From Pseudomonas nitroreducens TX1 (GTDB taxonomy: Bacteria > Pseudomonadota > Gammaproteobacteria > Pseudomonadales > Pseudomonadaceae): a stretch of DNA of 64,000 bases. Positions 18,385-27,627 of the stretch are shown here, one piece after another; positions within the stretch are counted from its first letter, which is position 1, and every line of letters starts with the position of its first letter. Made by a program: the position numbers and the translations under genes. The notes beneath the pieces were generated by a model. It was not told the origin of the DNA, did no database searches, and saw only the letters and a list, made by a program, of their open reading frames with translations. The DNA lies in contig NZ_AMZB01000133.1 of NCBI RefSeq assembly GCF_000313755.1, positions 62,001-126,000 on the forward strand, in the 5' to 3' direction.

Positions 18385-19241
18385 TGCTGCTGCCGTACTA
18401 CCTCGGCTGTCCCTCCTGGAACGAGCCCGCCTGGCGTGGCACCTTCTATCCTGCTGATCTTCGCCCTGCCGACACCCTGGGTTTCTATTCCCAGGTGTTC
18501 AATGCCGTGGAAGGCAACACTACCTTCTACGCCCGTCCCAACGCCGAAACGCTTGTGCGCTGGGCGCAGACCATGCCGGAGAGCTTTCGCTTCTGCGCCA
18601 AGCTGCCGCGCGACATCACTCATGGCGGCGACCTGCGCGGTCAACTGGAGACCACGCGGGACTTCCTCGACCTGCTGGCGCCGCTGGGCAAGCGCGTTGC
18701 GCCGCTGTGGCTGCAGGTTTCTGCCAGTTTCGGGCCCGATCGCCTGGGCGAGCTGGCCGCCTGGCTGGATGAATTCTCCGCGCGGCGCATCGCCGTGGAG
18801 GTGCGCCACCCGGCCTTCTTCGCCAAGGGTGACGAGGAGCGCGCGCTGAACCGCCTGCTGCTGGATCGCGGTGTCGAACGCATCTGCCTGGACTCGCGTG
18901 CGCTATTCGCAGTGCAGTCCGACGACCCGGCTGTGCTCCATGCGCAGTCGAAGAAACCCAAGGTGCCGGTGCGCCCGGCGGCCTTCAGCGACAGCCCGCA
19001 GGTGCGCTTCATCGGCGGGCCGGATCTGGACGCCAATCTCGTCCATCTCACGCCCTGGATTGGCAAGGTCGCCCAGTGGATCGAGCAGGGCCTGACGCCC
19101 TACGTCTTCCTCCATACTCCGGACAATCACCGCGCCGCCGAACAGGCGCAACGCTTCCACGCCTTGCTGCGCGAGCGCCTGCCGGGGCTGCCACCGCTGT
19201 TTGAGCCCAAACCGGAAGTGGAACAGCTCGGCCTGCTCTGA
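18384..19241 (+). CDS. DUF72 family protein
   Basis: 285-aa member of DUF72 (YecE-like), a TIM-barrel family of unknown activity. Typical stretches are YYLGCPSWNEPAWRGTFYP near the N terminus, FNAVEGNTTFYARP, FCAKLPRDITH, and FLHTPDNHRA near the C terminus. No signal peptide. It overlaps the preceding gene by one base of TGATG, implying coupled translation. A nuclease or sugar-related enzyme has been suggested for the fold, but no reaction is established. Confidence 0.88.
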   Translation: MLLPYYLGCPSWNEPAWRGTFYPADLRPADTLGFYSQVFNAVEGNTTFYARPNAETLVRWAQTMPESFRFCAKLPRDITHGGDLRGQLETTRDFLDLLAPLGKRVAPLWLQVSASFGPDRLGELAAWLDEFSARRIAVEVRHPAFFAKGDEERALNRLLLDRGVERICLDSRALFAVQSDDPAVLHAQSKKPKVPVRPAAFSDSPQVRFIGGPDLDANLVHLTPWIGKVAQWIEQGLTPYVFLHTPDNHRAAEQAQRFHALLRERLPGLPPLFEPKPEVEQLGLL

Positions 19242-19316
19242 GCCGGCCACTGTGCATGGCGTTCGATGGGCGAGGGGGCTAACCTGCTGCTTCCCCCGTT
19301 CGGCAAGGAGACGGCC

Positions 19317-20162
19317 ATGACCTCGCAACAACCCCAGCGCAGCCAACAAGAACGCGGCGAAGCCTTCCGCGCACTGCACCAGCGCGACGGCCTGTTCGTC
19401 CTGCCCAACCCCTGGGACGCCGGCTCGGCGAAGCTGCTCGCGCACCTGGGCTTCGAGGCGCTGGCGACTACCAGCGCGGGCCTGGCCTTCGCGCTCGGCC
19501 GCCCCGACGCCGAAGGCGCGGTGAGTCGCGACGAGGCATTGGCGAACGCGCGCGAGATCCTCGAAGCGACGCCGCTGCCGGTCGCTGCCGATCTGGAGAA
19601 TGGCTATGGCGATACGCCGGAAGACTGCGCGCAGACCATTCGCCTGGCGGCGGCCTGCGGGCTGGTCGGCGGTTCCATCGAAGATGCCAGTGGCCGTGCC
19701 GATGCGCCGATCTACCCGCTGGAATTGGCCGTGGAGCGCGTCGCCGCCGCTGTGCAGGCCGCTCGCGCGCTGCCGTTCACTTTCACCCTGGCGGCGCGGG
19801 CGGAAAACTTCCTGCATGGCCGTGCCGACCTGGATGACACCATTCGCCGCCTCGTGGCCTTTGCCGAGGCCGGAGCCGACGTGCTCTACGCGCCAGGGCT
19901 GAAGACCCGCGAGGAAGTCACGGCGGTGGTGCAGGCGGTGGCGCCGCGCCCGGTCAACGTGTTGGTGGGCTCGCCCGCCGTGCAATTGAGTTTGGATGAG
20001 CTGGCTGAGTTGGGGGTCAAGCGCGTCAGCGTCGGTTCGACCCTGGCGCGCGCGGCCTATGGCGCTTTCTTCAGCGCTTCGCAGGCGCTGGCGAAAGGCG
20101 ACCTGAAGCCCATGCACGGCGCCATGCCGTTCGACCAACTCAACGGGTTGTTCCGGGGCTGA
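19317..20162 (+). CDS. Isocitrate lyase/PEP mutase superfamily protein
   Basis: 281-aa TIM-barrel enzyme of the PEP mutase/isocitrate lyase superfamily (2-methylisocitrate lyase-like). The motifs are NPWDAGSAKLLAHLGFEALATTSAG, the Mg-binding DLENGYGD (about 95-102) and GGSIEDASG. The flexible loop that carries KKCGH in isocitrate lyase is absent, so it is not isocitrate lyase itself; carboxyphosphonoenolpyruvate or oxaloacetate-type chemistry is possible. ATG 19317 is preceded by CAAGGAG. The next gene starts 3 bp after its stop. Confidence 0.85.
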   Translation: MTSQQPQRSQQERGEAFRALHQRDGLFVLPNPWDAGSAKLLAHLGFEALATTSAGLAFALGRPDAEGAVSRDEALANAREILEATPLPVAADLENGYGDTPEDCAQTIRLAAACGLVGGSIEDASGRADAPIYPLELAVERVAAAVQAARALPFTFTLAARAENFLHGRADLDDTIRRLVAFAEAGADVLYAPGLKTREEVTAVVQAVAPRPVNVLVGSPAVQLSLDELAELGVKRVSVGSTLARAAYGAFFSASQALAKGDLKPMHGAMPFDQLNGLFRG

Positions 20163-20165
20163 CGC

Positions 20166-20858
20166 TTGCGCCGGTGGCTGCTGGGATTTTTATTCGCTCT
20201 CGGCGGCCTTGCGCTGGCGGTGCAGCAGCAATGGGTGAAGCTGCCCGATCGCTGGAATCCCTGGGCGCCGCTGGACGTGCGCGACGAGCCGAACCTGCTG
20301 ACCCGCTACAAGCTCTGGCGCCTGCGCGATGATGCCGAGCTGTGCCGGCTGGCGCTGCAAAGCTCTGATGTGAAGGCGCAACCCCTGGCCGACAGCGAGC
20401 CGGTGGCCGGTTGCCCATTGCAGAACGTCTGGCGCGTGCAGGCCGCCGAGGTGAAGTTGAGCAGCAGCTTCCTCGCCAGTTGTCCGTTGGCGGTAAGCTT
20501 CGCGCTGTTCGAGCGGCATTCCCTGCAGCCCGCCGCGCGGGAAACCTATGGCCAGCCGGTTGCTGGTGTGGAGCATCTGGGGAGCTTCGCCTGTCGCAAT
20601 ATCTACGGTCGCACCGATGCCCGGCGCAGCCAGCACGCCTCCGCCAACGCGCTGGACATAGCCGCCTTCCGCCTCGCCGATGGCCGGCGCATCGTCGTCG
20701 CGAAGGACTGGAAAGGCGAGGGCGACGCCCCGCGCTTCCTGCGCGCCGTGCGCGATGGCGCGTGCAGCACCTTCGACGGCGTGCTCGGGCCGGACTACAA
20801 CCGCGCGCACCACGACCATTTCCACCTCGACCTGGGCGGTTGGCAGATCTGCCGGTGA
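20166..20858 (+). CDS. Extensin-like/VanY-type putative peptidase, TTG start
   Basis: 230 aa with an N-terminal membrane anchor or signal (LLGFLFALGGLALAV) and an extensin-like C-terminal domain related to the zinc DD-peptidase fold. The putative metal ligands are in SQHASANALDIAAF (His...Asp) and the terminal HHDHFHLD. This suggests a periplasmic cell-wall hydrolase. No ATG fits: translation appears to start at TTG 20166, three bases after the previous stop, by coupling. Four or more Cys could make disulfides, as expected outside the cytoplasm. Confidence 0.82.
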   Translation: MRRWLLGFLFALGGLALAVQQQWVKLPDRWNPWAPLDVRDEPNLLTRYKLWRLRDDAELCRLALQSSDVKAQPLADSEPVAGCPLQNVWRVQAAEVKLSSSFLASCPLAVSFALFERHSLQPAARETYGQPVAGVEHLGSFACRNIYGRTDARRSQHASANALDIAAFRLADGRRIVVAKDWKGEGDAPRFLRAVRDGACSTFDGVLGPDYNRAHHDHFHLDLGGWQICR

Positions 20859-20914
20859 GCCCGCGGCCGTTCACGCTGCGGTAGAATCGCGGTTTTTCCC
20901 AGGATCGCCTCGTC

Positions 20915-21697
20915 ATGACCGAAGTCCTCACCCCGCCGCGCATCGTCGTCCAGGCGCTGGCGCCTGCCTGGCAGGCCGCCGCCGAGCAGTGGGCGCAACG
21001 GCTCGGGTTGCCGGTGGGCGAGGACGAGGCGGACTTCGCCCTGCAACTGGGCGACGACGGTTTGCAACTGCTGCAGCTGGGGCCGGATTCGCCCGGCCCG
21101 GTGCGAGTGGATTTCCTTGAAGGGTCTGCCGCGCACCGCCGGCAGTTCGGCGGCGGTGCCGGGCAGATGATTGCCAAGGCCGTCGGCATCCAGCAGGGCG
21201 TGCGTCCCCATGTACTGGACGCCACCGCCGGCCTGGGCAAGGACGCCTTCGTGCTGGCGACCCTGGGTTGCGAGATGCACCTCACCGAGCGCCAGCCGAT
21301 CATTGCCGCGCTACTGGAAGACGGTCTGGCCCGGGCGGCGGGGGATTTCGAGGTGGGCGCCATCGTCGCGCGCATGCGTCTGCTGCAGGGCAACGCCATC
21401 GAGCGCATGGCCGCATGGGACGGGGTGGCGCCGCAGGTGATCTACCTGGACCCGATGTTCCCGCACCGCGACAAGAGTGCGCTGGTGAAGAAGGAGATGC
21501 GCCTGTTCCGCCCGCTGGTGGGCGATGACCTCGACGCCCCGGCGCTGCTCGAAGCCGCCCTGAAACTGGCCAGCCACCGCGTGGTGGTCAAGCGCCCCCG
21601 CAAGGCGCCGATCATCGAGGGCGCCAAGCCCAGCTACAGCCTCGAAGGCAAGTCCAGCCGCTATGACATCTATCCGCTGAAGAGCCTGAAGGGCTGA
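20915..21697 (+). CDS. rsmJ: 16S rRNA (guanine1516-N2)-methyltransferase
   Basis: 260-aa SAM-dependent methyltransferase of the RsmJ/YhiQ family that modifies G1516 of 16S rRNA. The SAM site is [19 protein letters not shown] (about 98-116), followed by the acidic loop TERQP and the catalytic YLDPMFP motif. The C-terminal [28 protein letters not shown] is characteristic. A REP copy follows the gene and separates it from the convergent TetR gene. Confidence 0.93.
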   Translation: MTEVLTPPRIVVQALAPAWQAAAEQWAQRLGLPVGEDEADFALQLGDDGLQLLQLGPDSPGPVRVDFLEGSAAHRRQFGGGAGQMIAKAVGIQQGVRPHVLDATAGLGKDAFVLATLGCEMHLTERQPIIAALLEDGLARAAGDFEVGAIVARMRLLQGNAIERMAAWDGVAPQVIYLDPMFPHRDKSALVKKEMRLFRPLVGDDLDAPALLEAALKLASHRVVVKRPRKAPIIEGAKPSYSLEGKSSRYDIYPLKSLKG

Positions 21698-21737
21698 CGG
21701 ACACTGCGTCGAGCCGAGGCAGGGAGATTGCGGGACC

Positions 21738-21817
21738 TGTAGGAGCGAGCGTGCTCGCGAACGAAATATCCGGCGGCTCCCGTGCTGAGCGGGTTCGCGA
21801 GCAAGCTCGCTCCTACA
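21738..21817. repeat. REP palindrome, complete copy
   Basis: Arms TGTAGGAGCGAGCGTGCTCG and CGAGCAAGCTCGCTCCTACA around about 35 bp; lies between convergent rsmJ and mexL. Confidence 0.9.
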
Positions 21818-21828
21818 AAAGCAAAGAC

Positions 21829-22461
21829 TCAGGGCGCAAACGCCTTGAGGAACAGCGCCACCACTTCCTGGACATGAGCCTCGGCTTCCGCCTCCGTGGG
21901 CGGTGCTTCGCAGCCGATCAGCAGGCGGAAGTGCACGCAGCCCTGCACCAGCATCAGGAAGTGCTCGGCCGCGCGGCGCGGGCTGTCCATCGTCAGCTTG
22001 CCCTGCTGGCGCGCCTGCTCGAGCAGGCGCTCCATCTGGTCCAGAACGCGTTGCGGACCGGCTTCGAAGAACAGCTGCGACAGATGCGGGTTGCCTGCGC
22101 CCTGAGCCACCATCAGCCGGCTCAGGGCAATCGCCTCGGGGCTGTTGATCAACTGGTTGAAACCACGCGCCAAGGTCAGCAGCAGGCTTTCCAGGGGCGC
22201 ATTGGCAGGCGGCTCGGCGAACAGCTCGGGCAGGTTTTCCGCGCACTTGGCCTGCACCGCTTCGACGAACAGCGTCTCCTTGTCCGTGAAGTGGCTGTAC
22301 ACGGTGAGCTTGGATACCCCGGCCTCGGCGGCGATGGCCTCCATGCTGCTGCCGTCGTAGCCGTAGCGGACGAACAGCTCCTTGGCTGCTTCGAGAATGG
22401 CCTTGCGCTTGGCCGGATCCTTCGGGCGACCCGGTCCGTTCGATGAGTTCGATGGTGACAT
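21829..22461 (-). CDS. mexL: TetR-family repressor of the adjacent RND pump (MexL-like)
   Basis: 210 aa with the usual TetR layout: GRPKDPAKRKAILEAAKELFVRYGYDGSSMEAIAAEAGVSKLTVYSHFTDKETLF as the DNA-binding domain (residues 10-65) and a C-terminal ligand-binding domain. It is divergent from the mexJ-like gene with a 97-bp shared control region containing two GTATT-type inverted repeats. In P. aeruginosa MexL represses mexJK in the same arrangement, hence the name. Loss would raise efflux. Confidence 0.87.
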   Translation of the reverse strand: MSPSNSSNGPGRPKDPAKRKAILEAAKELFVRYGYDGSSMEAIAAEAGVSKLTVYSHFTDKETLFVEAVQAKCAENLPELFAEPPANAPLESLLLTLARGFNQLINSPEAIALSRLMVAQGAGNPHLSQLFFEAGPQRVLDQMERLLEQARQQGKLTMDSPRRAAEHFLMLVQGCVHFRLLIGCEAPPTEAEAEAHVQEVVALFLKAFAP

Positions 22462-22475
22462 GTCTTTACATTTCT

Positions 22476-22522
22476 AATACTGGACTGATGGGTTCTGTAT
22501 TTTTACTATACCGGGGAGTATA
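22476..22522. promoter_or_regulatory. Probable MexL operators between mexL and mexJ
   Basis: Two inverted repeats: AATAC (22476-22480) with GTATT (22497-22501), and TATAC (22507-22511) with GTATA (22518-22522; the arms extend imperfectly to 9 bp). They sit where a shared repressor would block both divergent promoters. The MexL site of P. aeruginosa is reported to hold GTATTT-containing repeats. Confidence 0.6.
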
Positions 22523-22558
22523 AGAATTCCAACCGCGTTTTGCGAAAGGTCACACATC

Positions 22559-23662
22559 ATGTTCCGCCATGCTCTGTCTGTCGCGCTGCCTGCTGCCTTC
22601 ATCCTTTCCCTTTCCGCCTGCGGTAACGGCGAGCCCCCAAAGCCAGCGGTGCGCCCGGCCATCGTGGTGCAGCCGCTGCCGGCGCGGGACATCACCGAGG
22701 CCTATCCCGGCGAAGTCCATGCCCGCCATGAGCCGGAACTGGCCTTCCGCATCGGCGGAAAAGTCAGCAAGCGTCTGGTGGAAACTGGCGAACGGGTGAA
22801 AAAGGACCAGCCGCTGGCGGAACTCGATCCTGAAGACGTTCGCCTGCAGCTCGAAGCCACGCGCGCCCAGGTGGTTGCCGCAGAGGCCAACCTGCAGACC
22901 GTCCGCTCCGAATACGCCCGCTACAAGACCCTGCTGGAGCGCCAGCTGGTCAGCCAGTCGCAGTTCGACAACATCGAAAACACCTACCGCGCCGGCGAGG
23001 CGCGGGTGAAGCAGATTCGCGCCGAGTACGACGTGGCCCGCAACCAGGCGGACTACGCGATCCTGCGTGCGCCCCAGGACGGCGTGATCGCCACCCGCCG
23101 GGTTGAAGTGGGACAGGTGGTCGCCGCCGGGCAGACCGTCTTCACCCTGGCCGCCGATGGCGACCGCGAGGTGCTGATCAGCTTCCCTGAACATGCCATC
23201 GACCGCTTCCGCATTGGCGAGACGGTGAGCGTCGAGCTCTGGTCGCAGCGTGACAAACGCTTCAGCGGCAAGATCCGCGAACTGTCGCCGGCCGCCGATC
23301 CGCAGTCGCGCACCTTCGCCGCGCGGGTCGCCTTCGACGACGCCAAGGTGCCCGCCGAGCTCGGACAGAGCGCGCGTGTCTACATCCAGGCCGAGGGTAC
23401 CGTGCCGCTGGCGGTACCGCTCGCCGCGCTGACCTCGGAGGCCGGTCAGCCCTTCGTCTGGGTGGTCGACCCGCAGACTTCCACCCTGCATCGCCGCCCA
23501 GTGCGCATCGGACCTTACGCCGAGGATCGCGTGCCGGTGCTCGAAGGCCTGAAGGACGGCGACTGGGTGGTGGCCGCCGGCGTGCAGGTGCTGCGCGAAG
23601 GGCAGGAGGTACGGCCTGTCGACCGGGAAAACCGGTCGATCAAGCTGGTGGCGAAGGAGTAA
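22559..23662 (+). CDS. mexJ: RND efflux periplasmic adaptor subunit (MexJ-like)
   Basis: 367-aa membrane fusion protein that bridges the inner-membrane pump and an outer-membrane channel. Signal peptide with lipobox SLSAC (Cys21); barrel-sandwich/lipoyl halves (GGKVSKRLVETGERVKKDQPLAELD and APQDGVIATRRVEVGQVVAAGQTVF) flank an alpha-helical hairpin (about 85-165), followed by beta-barrel and membrane-proximal domains. It precedes the pump gene by 6 bp. No outer-membrane gene follows, as in mexJK, which uses OprM or OpmH encoded elsewhere. Confidence 0.9.
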   Translation: MFRHALSVALPAAFILSLSACGNGEPPKPAVRPAIVVQPLPARDITEAYPGEVHARHEPELAFRIGGKVSKRLVETGERVKKDQPLAELDPEDVRLQLEATRAQVVAAEANLQTVRSEYARYKTLLERQLVSQSQFDNIENTYRAGEARVKQIRAEYDVARNQADYAILRAPQDGVIATRRVEVGQVVAAGQTVFTLAADGDREVLISFPEHAIDRFRIGETVSVELWSQRDKRFSGKIRELSPAADPQSRTFAARVAFDDAKVPAELGQSARVYIQAEGTVPLAVPLAALTSEAGQPFVWVVDPQTSTLHRRPVRIGPYAEDRVPVLEGLKDGDWVVAAGVQVLREGQEVRPVDRENRSIKLVAKE

Positions 23663-23668
23663 CGCCCG

Positions 23669-26600
23669 ATGCAATTCAACCTTTCCGCCTGGGCGCTGCA
23701 GAACCGCTCCATCGTCCTCTATCTGATGCTCCTGCTGGGCATAGTCGGCGCGCTGTCCTACACCAAGCTGGGGCAGAGCGAGGACCCGCCGTTCACCTTC
23801 AAGGCCATGGTGGTGAAGACCAACTGGCCGGGCGCGACTGCCGAGGAAGTCTCGCGCCAGGTCACCGAGCGCATCGAGAAGAAACTGATGGAGACCGGCG
23901 ACTTCGACCGCATCGTGTCCTTCTCCCGTCCCGGCGAATCCCAGGTGACCTTCGTCGCCCGCGAAGACTTCCATTCCCGCGACATTCCCGAACTCTGGTA
24001 CCAGATCCGCAAGAAGGTCAACGACATCCGCTACACGCTGCCGCAGGGCATCCAGGGGCCGTTCTTCAACGACGAATTCGGCACCACCTTCGGCAATATC
24101 TACGCGCTGTCGGGCAAGGGCTTCGACTATGCGGTGCTCAAGGACTACGCCGACCGCCTGCAGCTGCAACTGCAGCGCATCAAGGACGTTGGCAAGGTCG
24201 AGTTGGTCGGCCTGCAGGACGAGAAGATCTGGATCGACCTGTCCAACACCAAGCTCGCGACCCTCGGCCTGCCGCTGGCGGCGGTGCAGAAGGCGCTGGA
24301 AGAGCAGAACGCGGTGACCGCCACCGGCTTCTTCGAGACGGCGACCGACCGTGTGCAGCTGCGTGTGTCCGGACGCTTCGATTCGGTGGAGGACATCCGC
24401 GCCTTCCCGATACGCGTCGGTGATCGCACTTTCCGCATCGGTGATGTTGCCGACGTGCACCGTGGCTTCAACGATCCGCCCGCGCCGCGCATGCGCTTCA
24501 TGGGCGAGGATGCCATCGGCATCGCCGTGGCCATGAAGGACGGCGGCGACATCCTGGTGCTGGGCCAGAAGCTTGACGCCGAGTTCGAGCGCCTGCAGCA
24601 GACGCTGCCGGCGGGCATGGAGCTGCGCAAGGTTTCCGACCAGCCGGCGGCAGTGCGCGAAGGCGTGGGCGAGTTCGTCCGCGTGCTGGCCGAGGCGCTG
24701 ATCATCGTGCTGCTGGTGAGCTTCTTCTCCCTCGGCCTGCGTACCGGCCTGGTGGTGGCGCTGTCGATCCCGCTGGTGCTGGCGATGACCTTCGCCTGCA
24801 TGTACTACTTCGGCATCGGCCTGCACAAGATTTCCCTCGGCGCGCTGGTGCTGGCGCTGGGGCTGCTGGTGGACGACGCGATCATCGCCGTGGAGATGAT
24901 GGCGGTGAAGATGGAGCAGGGCTACGACCGGCTCAAGGCGGCGAGTTACGCCTGGACCAGCACGGCCTTCCCGATGCTCACCGGCACCCTGGTCACCGCC
25001 GCCGGCTTCCTGCCGATTGCCACCGCGCAATCGGGCACCGGCGAATACACCCGCTCGCTGTTCCAGGTGGTGACCATCGCGCTGCTGGTGTCGTGGATCG
25101 CTGCCGTGGTCTTCGTGCCCTACCTGGGCGAGAAGCTGCTGCCCGATCTCGCCAAGCGCCACGCGGCCAGACACGGTGGCAGCGACAAGGGACACGATCC
25201 GTACTCGACGCCTTTCTACCAGCGTTTCCGCCGTGTGGTGGAGTGGTGCGTGCGCTACCGCAAGACGGTGATCCTGCTCACCGTGGCGGCCTTCATGGGT
25301 TCGATCATGCTGTTCCGCCTGGTACCGCAGCAGTTCTTCCCGCCCTCGGCGCGCCTGGAGCTGCTGGTGGACCTGAAGTTGGCCGAGGGTGACTCGCTCA
25401 CCGCCACCGCCGAGCAGGTCAATCGCCTGGAGAAGATGCTCGCCGAGCATCCGGGCATCGACAACTACGTAGCCTACGTCGGCACCGGTTCGCCGCGCTT
25501 CTACCTGCCGCTGGACCAGCAATTGCCGGCGGCGAGCTTCGCCCAGTTCGTGGTCCTGGCGAAAAGCCTGGAGACCCGCGAGGAAGTCCGTCAGTGGCTG
25601 ATCAAGCACATGAACGAAGACTTCCCGACCCTGCGTACCCGGATCAGCCGGCTGGAAAATGGCCCGCCGGTGGGCTACCCGGTGCAGTTCCGCGTCTCCG
25701 GCGAACACATCCCGGAAGTCCGCGCGCTGGCGCGCAAGGTCGCCGACAAGATGCGCGAAAACCCCCACGTGGTGAACGTGCACCTGGACTGGGAGGAGCC
25801 GAGCAAGGCCATTTTCCTCGACATCGACCAGGAGCGCGCCCGAGCCCTGGGCGTGAGCACCTCGGATATCTCGCAGTTCCTGCAGAGCTCGCTGACCGGT
25901 TCCACTGTCAGCTTCTACCGCGAGGACAACGAGCTGATCGAGATCCTCCTGCGCGGCGACGAGCGCGGCCGGCATGACCTGTCGCAGTTGCCCAGCCTGT
26001 CGATGCAGACCAGCAGCGGGCGCAGCGTGGCACTGTCGCAGGTGGCGACACTTGAATACGGCTTCGAGGAAGGCATCATCTGGCGGCGTAACCGCCTGCC
26101 CACCGTGACCGTGCGCGCCGATATCTACGACGACTCGCTGCCGGCGACCCTGGTGAAACAGATATCGCCCACGCTGGACCCCATCCGCGCCGAACTGCCC
26201 GACGGCTATCTGCTGGACGTCGGCGGCACCGTGGAGGATTCGGCCAAGGGCCAGAACTCGGTGAACGCCGGCGTGCCGCTGTTCATCGTGGTGGTGCTCA
26301 GCCTGCTGATGATCCAGCTGCGCAGCTTCTCGCGGATGATCATGGTGTTCCTCACCGCGCCGCTGGGGCTGATCGGAGTGACGCTGTTCCTGCTGATATT
26401 CCAGAAACCCTTCGGCTTCGTGGCCATGCTCGGCACCATCGCGTTGGCGGGGATGATCATGCGTAACTCGGTGATCCTTGTGGACCAGATCGAGCAGGAC
26501 CGCACCCACGGCATGGACACCTGGCACGCCATCATCGAGGCCACGGTACGACGCTTCCGCCCCATCGTACTGACCGCCCTGGCCGCCGTGTTGGCGATGA

Positions 26601-26737
26601 TCCCCCTGTCGCGCAGCGTGTTCTTCGGGCCGATGGCGGTGGCGATCATGGGCGGCCTGATCGTCGCCACGGCGCTGACGTTGCTGTTCCTGCCGGCACT
26701 CTATGCGGCGTGGTTCAGGGTGAAGAAGGAGGCCTAG
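23669..26737 (+). CDS. mexK: RND efflux transporter (MexK-like)
   Basis: 1022-aa inner-membrane proton-drug antiporter with the RND plan: TM1, large periplasmic loop, TM2-7, second loop, TM8-12. The proton-relay aspartates are in TM4 (LGLLVDDAIIAVE, near residue 405). MexJK in P. aeruginosa exports triclosan with OpmH, and erythromycin and tetracycline with OprM; substrates here are inferred from the name only. It forms an operon with mexJ and ends 20 bp before a strong terminator. Confidence 0.9.
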   Translation: MQFNLSAWALQNRSIVLYLMLLLGIVGALSYTKLGQSEDPPFTFKAMVVKTNWPGATAEEVSRQVTERIEKKLMETGDFDRIVSFSRPGESQVTFVAREDFHSRDIPELWYQIRKKVNDIRYTLPQGIQGPFFNDEFGTTFGNIYALSGKGFDYAVLKDYADRLQLQLQRIKDVGKVELVGLQDEKIWIDLSNTKLATLGLPLAAVQKALEEQNAVTATGFFETATDRVQLRVSGRFDSVEDIRAFPIRVGDRTFRIGDVADVHRGFNDPPAPRMRFMGEDAIGIAVAMKDGGDILVLGQKLDAEFERLQQTLPAGMELRKVSDQPAAVREGVGEFVRVLAEALIIVLLVSFFSLGLRTGLVVALSIPLVLAMTFACMYYFGIGLHKISLGALVLALGLLVDDAIIAVEMMAVKMEQGYDRLKAASYAWTSTAFPMLTGTLVTAAGFLPIATAQSGTGEYTRSLFQVVTIALLVSWIAAVVFVPYLGEKLLPDLAKRHAARHGGSDKGHDPYSTPFYQRFRRVVEWCVRYRKTVILLTVAAFMGSIMLFRLVPQQFFPPSARLELLVDLKLAEGDSLTATAEQVNRLEKMLAEHPGIDNYVAYVGTGSPRFYLPLDQQLPAASFAQFVVLAKSLETREEVRQWLIKHMNEDFPTLRTRISRLENGPPVGYPVQFRVSGEHIPEVRALARKVADKMRENPHVVNVHLDWEEPSKAIFLDIDQERARALGVSTSDISQFLQSSLTGSTVSFYREDNELIEILLRGDERGRHDLSQLPSLSMQTSSGRSVALSQVATLEYGFEEGIIWRRNRLPTVTVRADIYDDSLPATLVKQISPTLDPIRAELPDGYLLDVGGTVEDSAKGQNSVNAGVPLFIVVVLSLLMIQLRSFSRMIMVFLTAPLGLIGVTLFLLIFQKPFGFVAMLGTIALAGMIMRNSVILVDQIEQDRTHGMDTWHAIIEATVRRFRPIVLTALAAVLAMIPLSRSVFFGPMAVAIMGGLIVATALTLLFLPALYAAWFRVKKEA

Positions 26738-26758
26738 CTGCGGTGACGTGAGTCCATG

Positions 26759-26790
26759 AAAAAGCCCGGCATCTGCCGGGCTTTTTCTTT
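26759..26790 (+). terminator. Intrinsic terminator after mexK
   Basis: AAAAAGCCCGGC-ATCT-GCCGGGCTTTTTC; symmetrical A and T tracts could also serve the convergent gene at 26843. Confidence 0.93.
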
Positions 26791-26795
26791 TACTG

Positions 26796-26815
26796 GTAGG
26801 AACGAGCTCGCGAAC
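26796..26815. repeat. Truncated REP half-site
   Basis: GGTAGGAACGAGCTCGCGAA resembles a shortened left REP arm; no right arm is present. Confidence 0.4.
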
Positions 26816-26842
26816 GCTACGCCGCTCTCGGCACATAGCCGA

Positions 26843-27520
26843 TCAAAGCACGCCGAACACCTTCTTCGCCAGGCCAGTGGCCGCGGCAGTGGGGTTCTGG
26901 CGAATGGTCTTCTCCTGCTCGGCGATGAGCTTGAACAGGCCGTCCAGCGCTTCCTCGGTCACGTAGTTCTCGATATTGGCATTCTTCGCATCGACCACGC
27001 CGAAGGCAGCGGCCTGGCTGGCGAAGGCGTTGTACTGCTTGGCCACGCCGACCTGGTCGGTGGCCTGCTTGATGATCGGCAGGAACTTGGCGCGCAGTTG
27101 CTCGCGGCTGCTGCGGTTCAGGTAATCGGTGGCGGAGTGCTCGCCGCCCTGGAGGATGCCCTTGGCGTCGGTCACGGTCATCTTCTTGACCGCATCCACC
27201 AGCAGAACCTGGGCTTGGGGCATGGCGGCCTCGGCGGCCTTGTTCATGCTTGCTTCGAGCTGGTCGACCTGGGCGCCCATGCCGAACTGCTTCATGGTCT
27301 TGGCGGCCTTGCCCAGCTTGCCGGGCAGCTCGATGCGCACGGCCGGATCATTGCTGAAACCGCCGGGCTGGCTGAGCTGCTTCACGGCCACCTGCGCACC
27401 CTGGGTCAGCGCGTCCTTCAGGCCGCCAGTGGCGTCGCTCTGGCTGAGGTCGGAGAGGGACAGGGCAAAGGCATTGACGGACAGCAGGGCGCCGGCCAGC
27501 AGAACGGGGAATCGCAGCAT
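26843..27520 (-). CDS. DUF4197 domain-containing exported protein
   Basis: 225 aa with a signal peptide (LLAGALLSVNAFA) and a DUF4197 domain covering nearly the whole mature protein (LSLSDLSQSDATGGLKDAL... VTEEALDGLFKLIAEQEKTIRQNP). Periplasmic location is expected; the biochemical role of the family is not known. It is convergent with mexK and 107 bp from the YbaY-type gene, possibly cotranscribed with it. Confidence 0.88.
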   Translation of the reverse strand: MLRFPVLLAGALLSVNAFALSLSDLSQSDATGGLKDALTQGAQVAVKQLSQPGGFSNDPAVRIELPGKLGKAAKTMKQFGMGAQVDQLEASMNKAAEAAMPQAQVLLVDAVKKMTVTDAKGILQGGEHSATDYLNRSSREQLRAKFLPIIKQATDQVGVAKQYNAFASQAAAFGVVDAKNANIENYVTEEALDGLFKLIAEQEKTIRQNPTAAATGLAKKVFGVL

Positions 27521-27627
27521 CGATACTTCCTTGGTGAAACACGACGGTTGTGAACCGCCGAGGTGGAGAACGGAGGAGGGAGATTAACGGAGGATGGCCG
27601 CCGGAGAAAACCCGGCGGCGCGGTGAA

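Noticed and set aside
22550-26836. 1428-codon open frame on the minus strand opposite mexJ-mexK
   Set aside because: It is the antisense shadow of two well-recognised genes; the product is His/Gln/Arg-rich low-complexity sequence caused by high third-position GC and has no domain.
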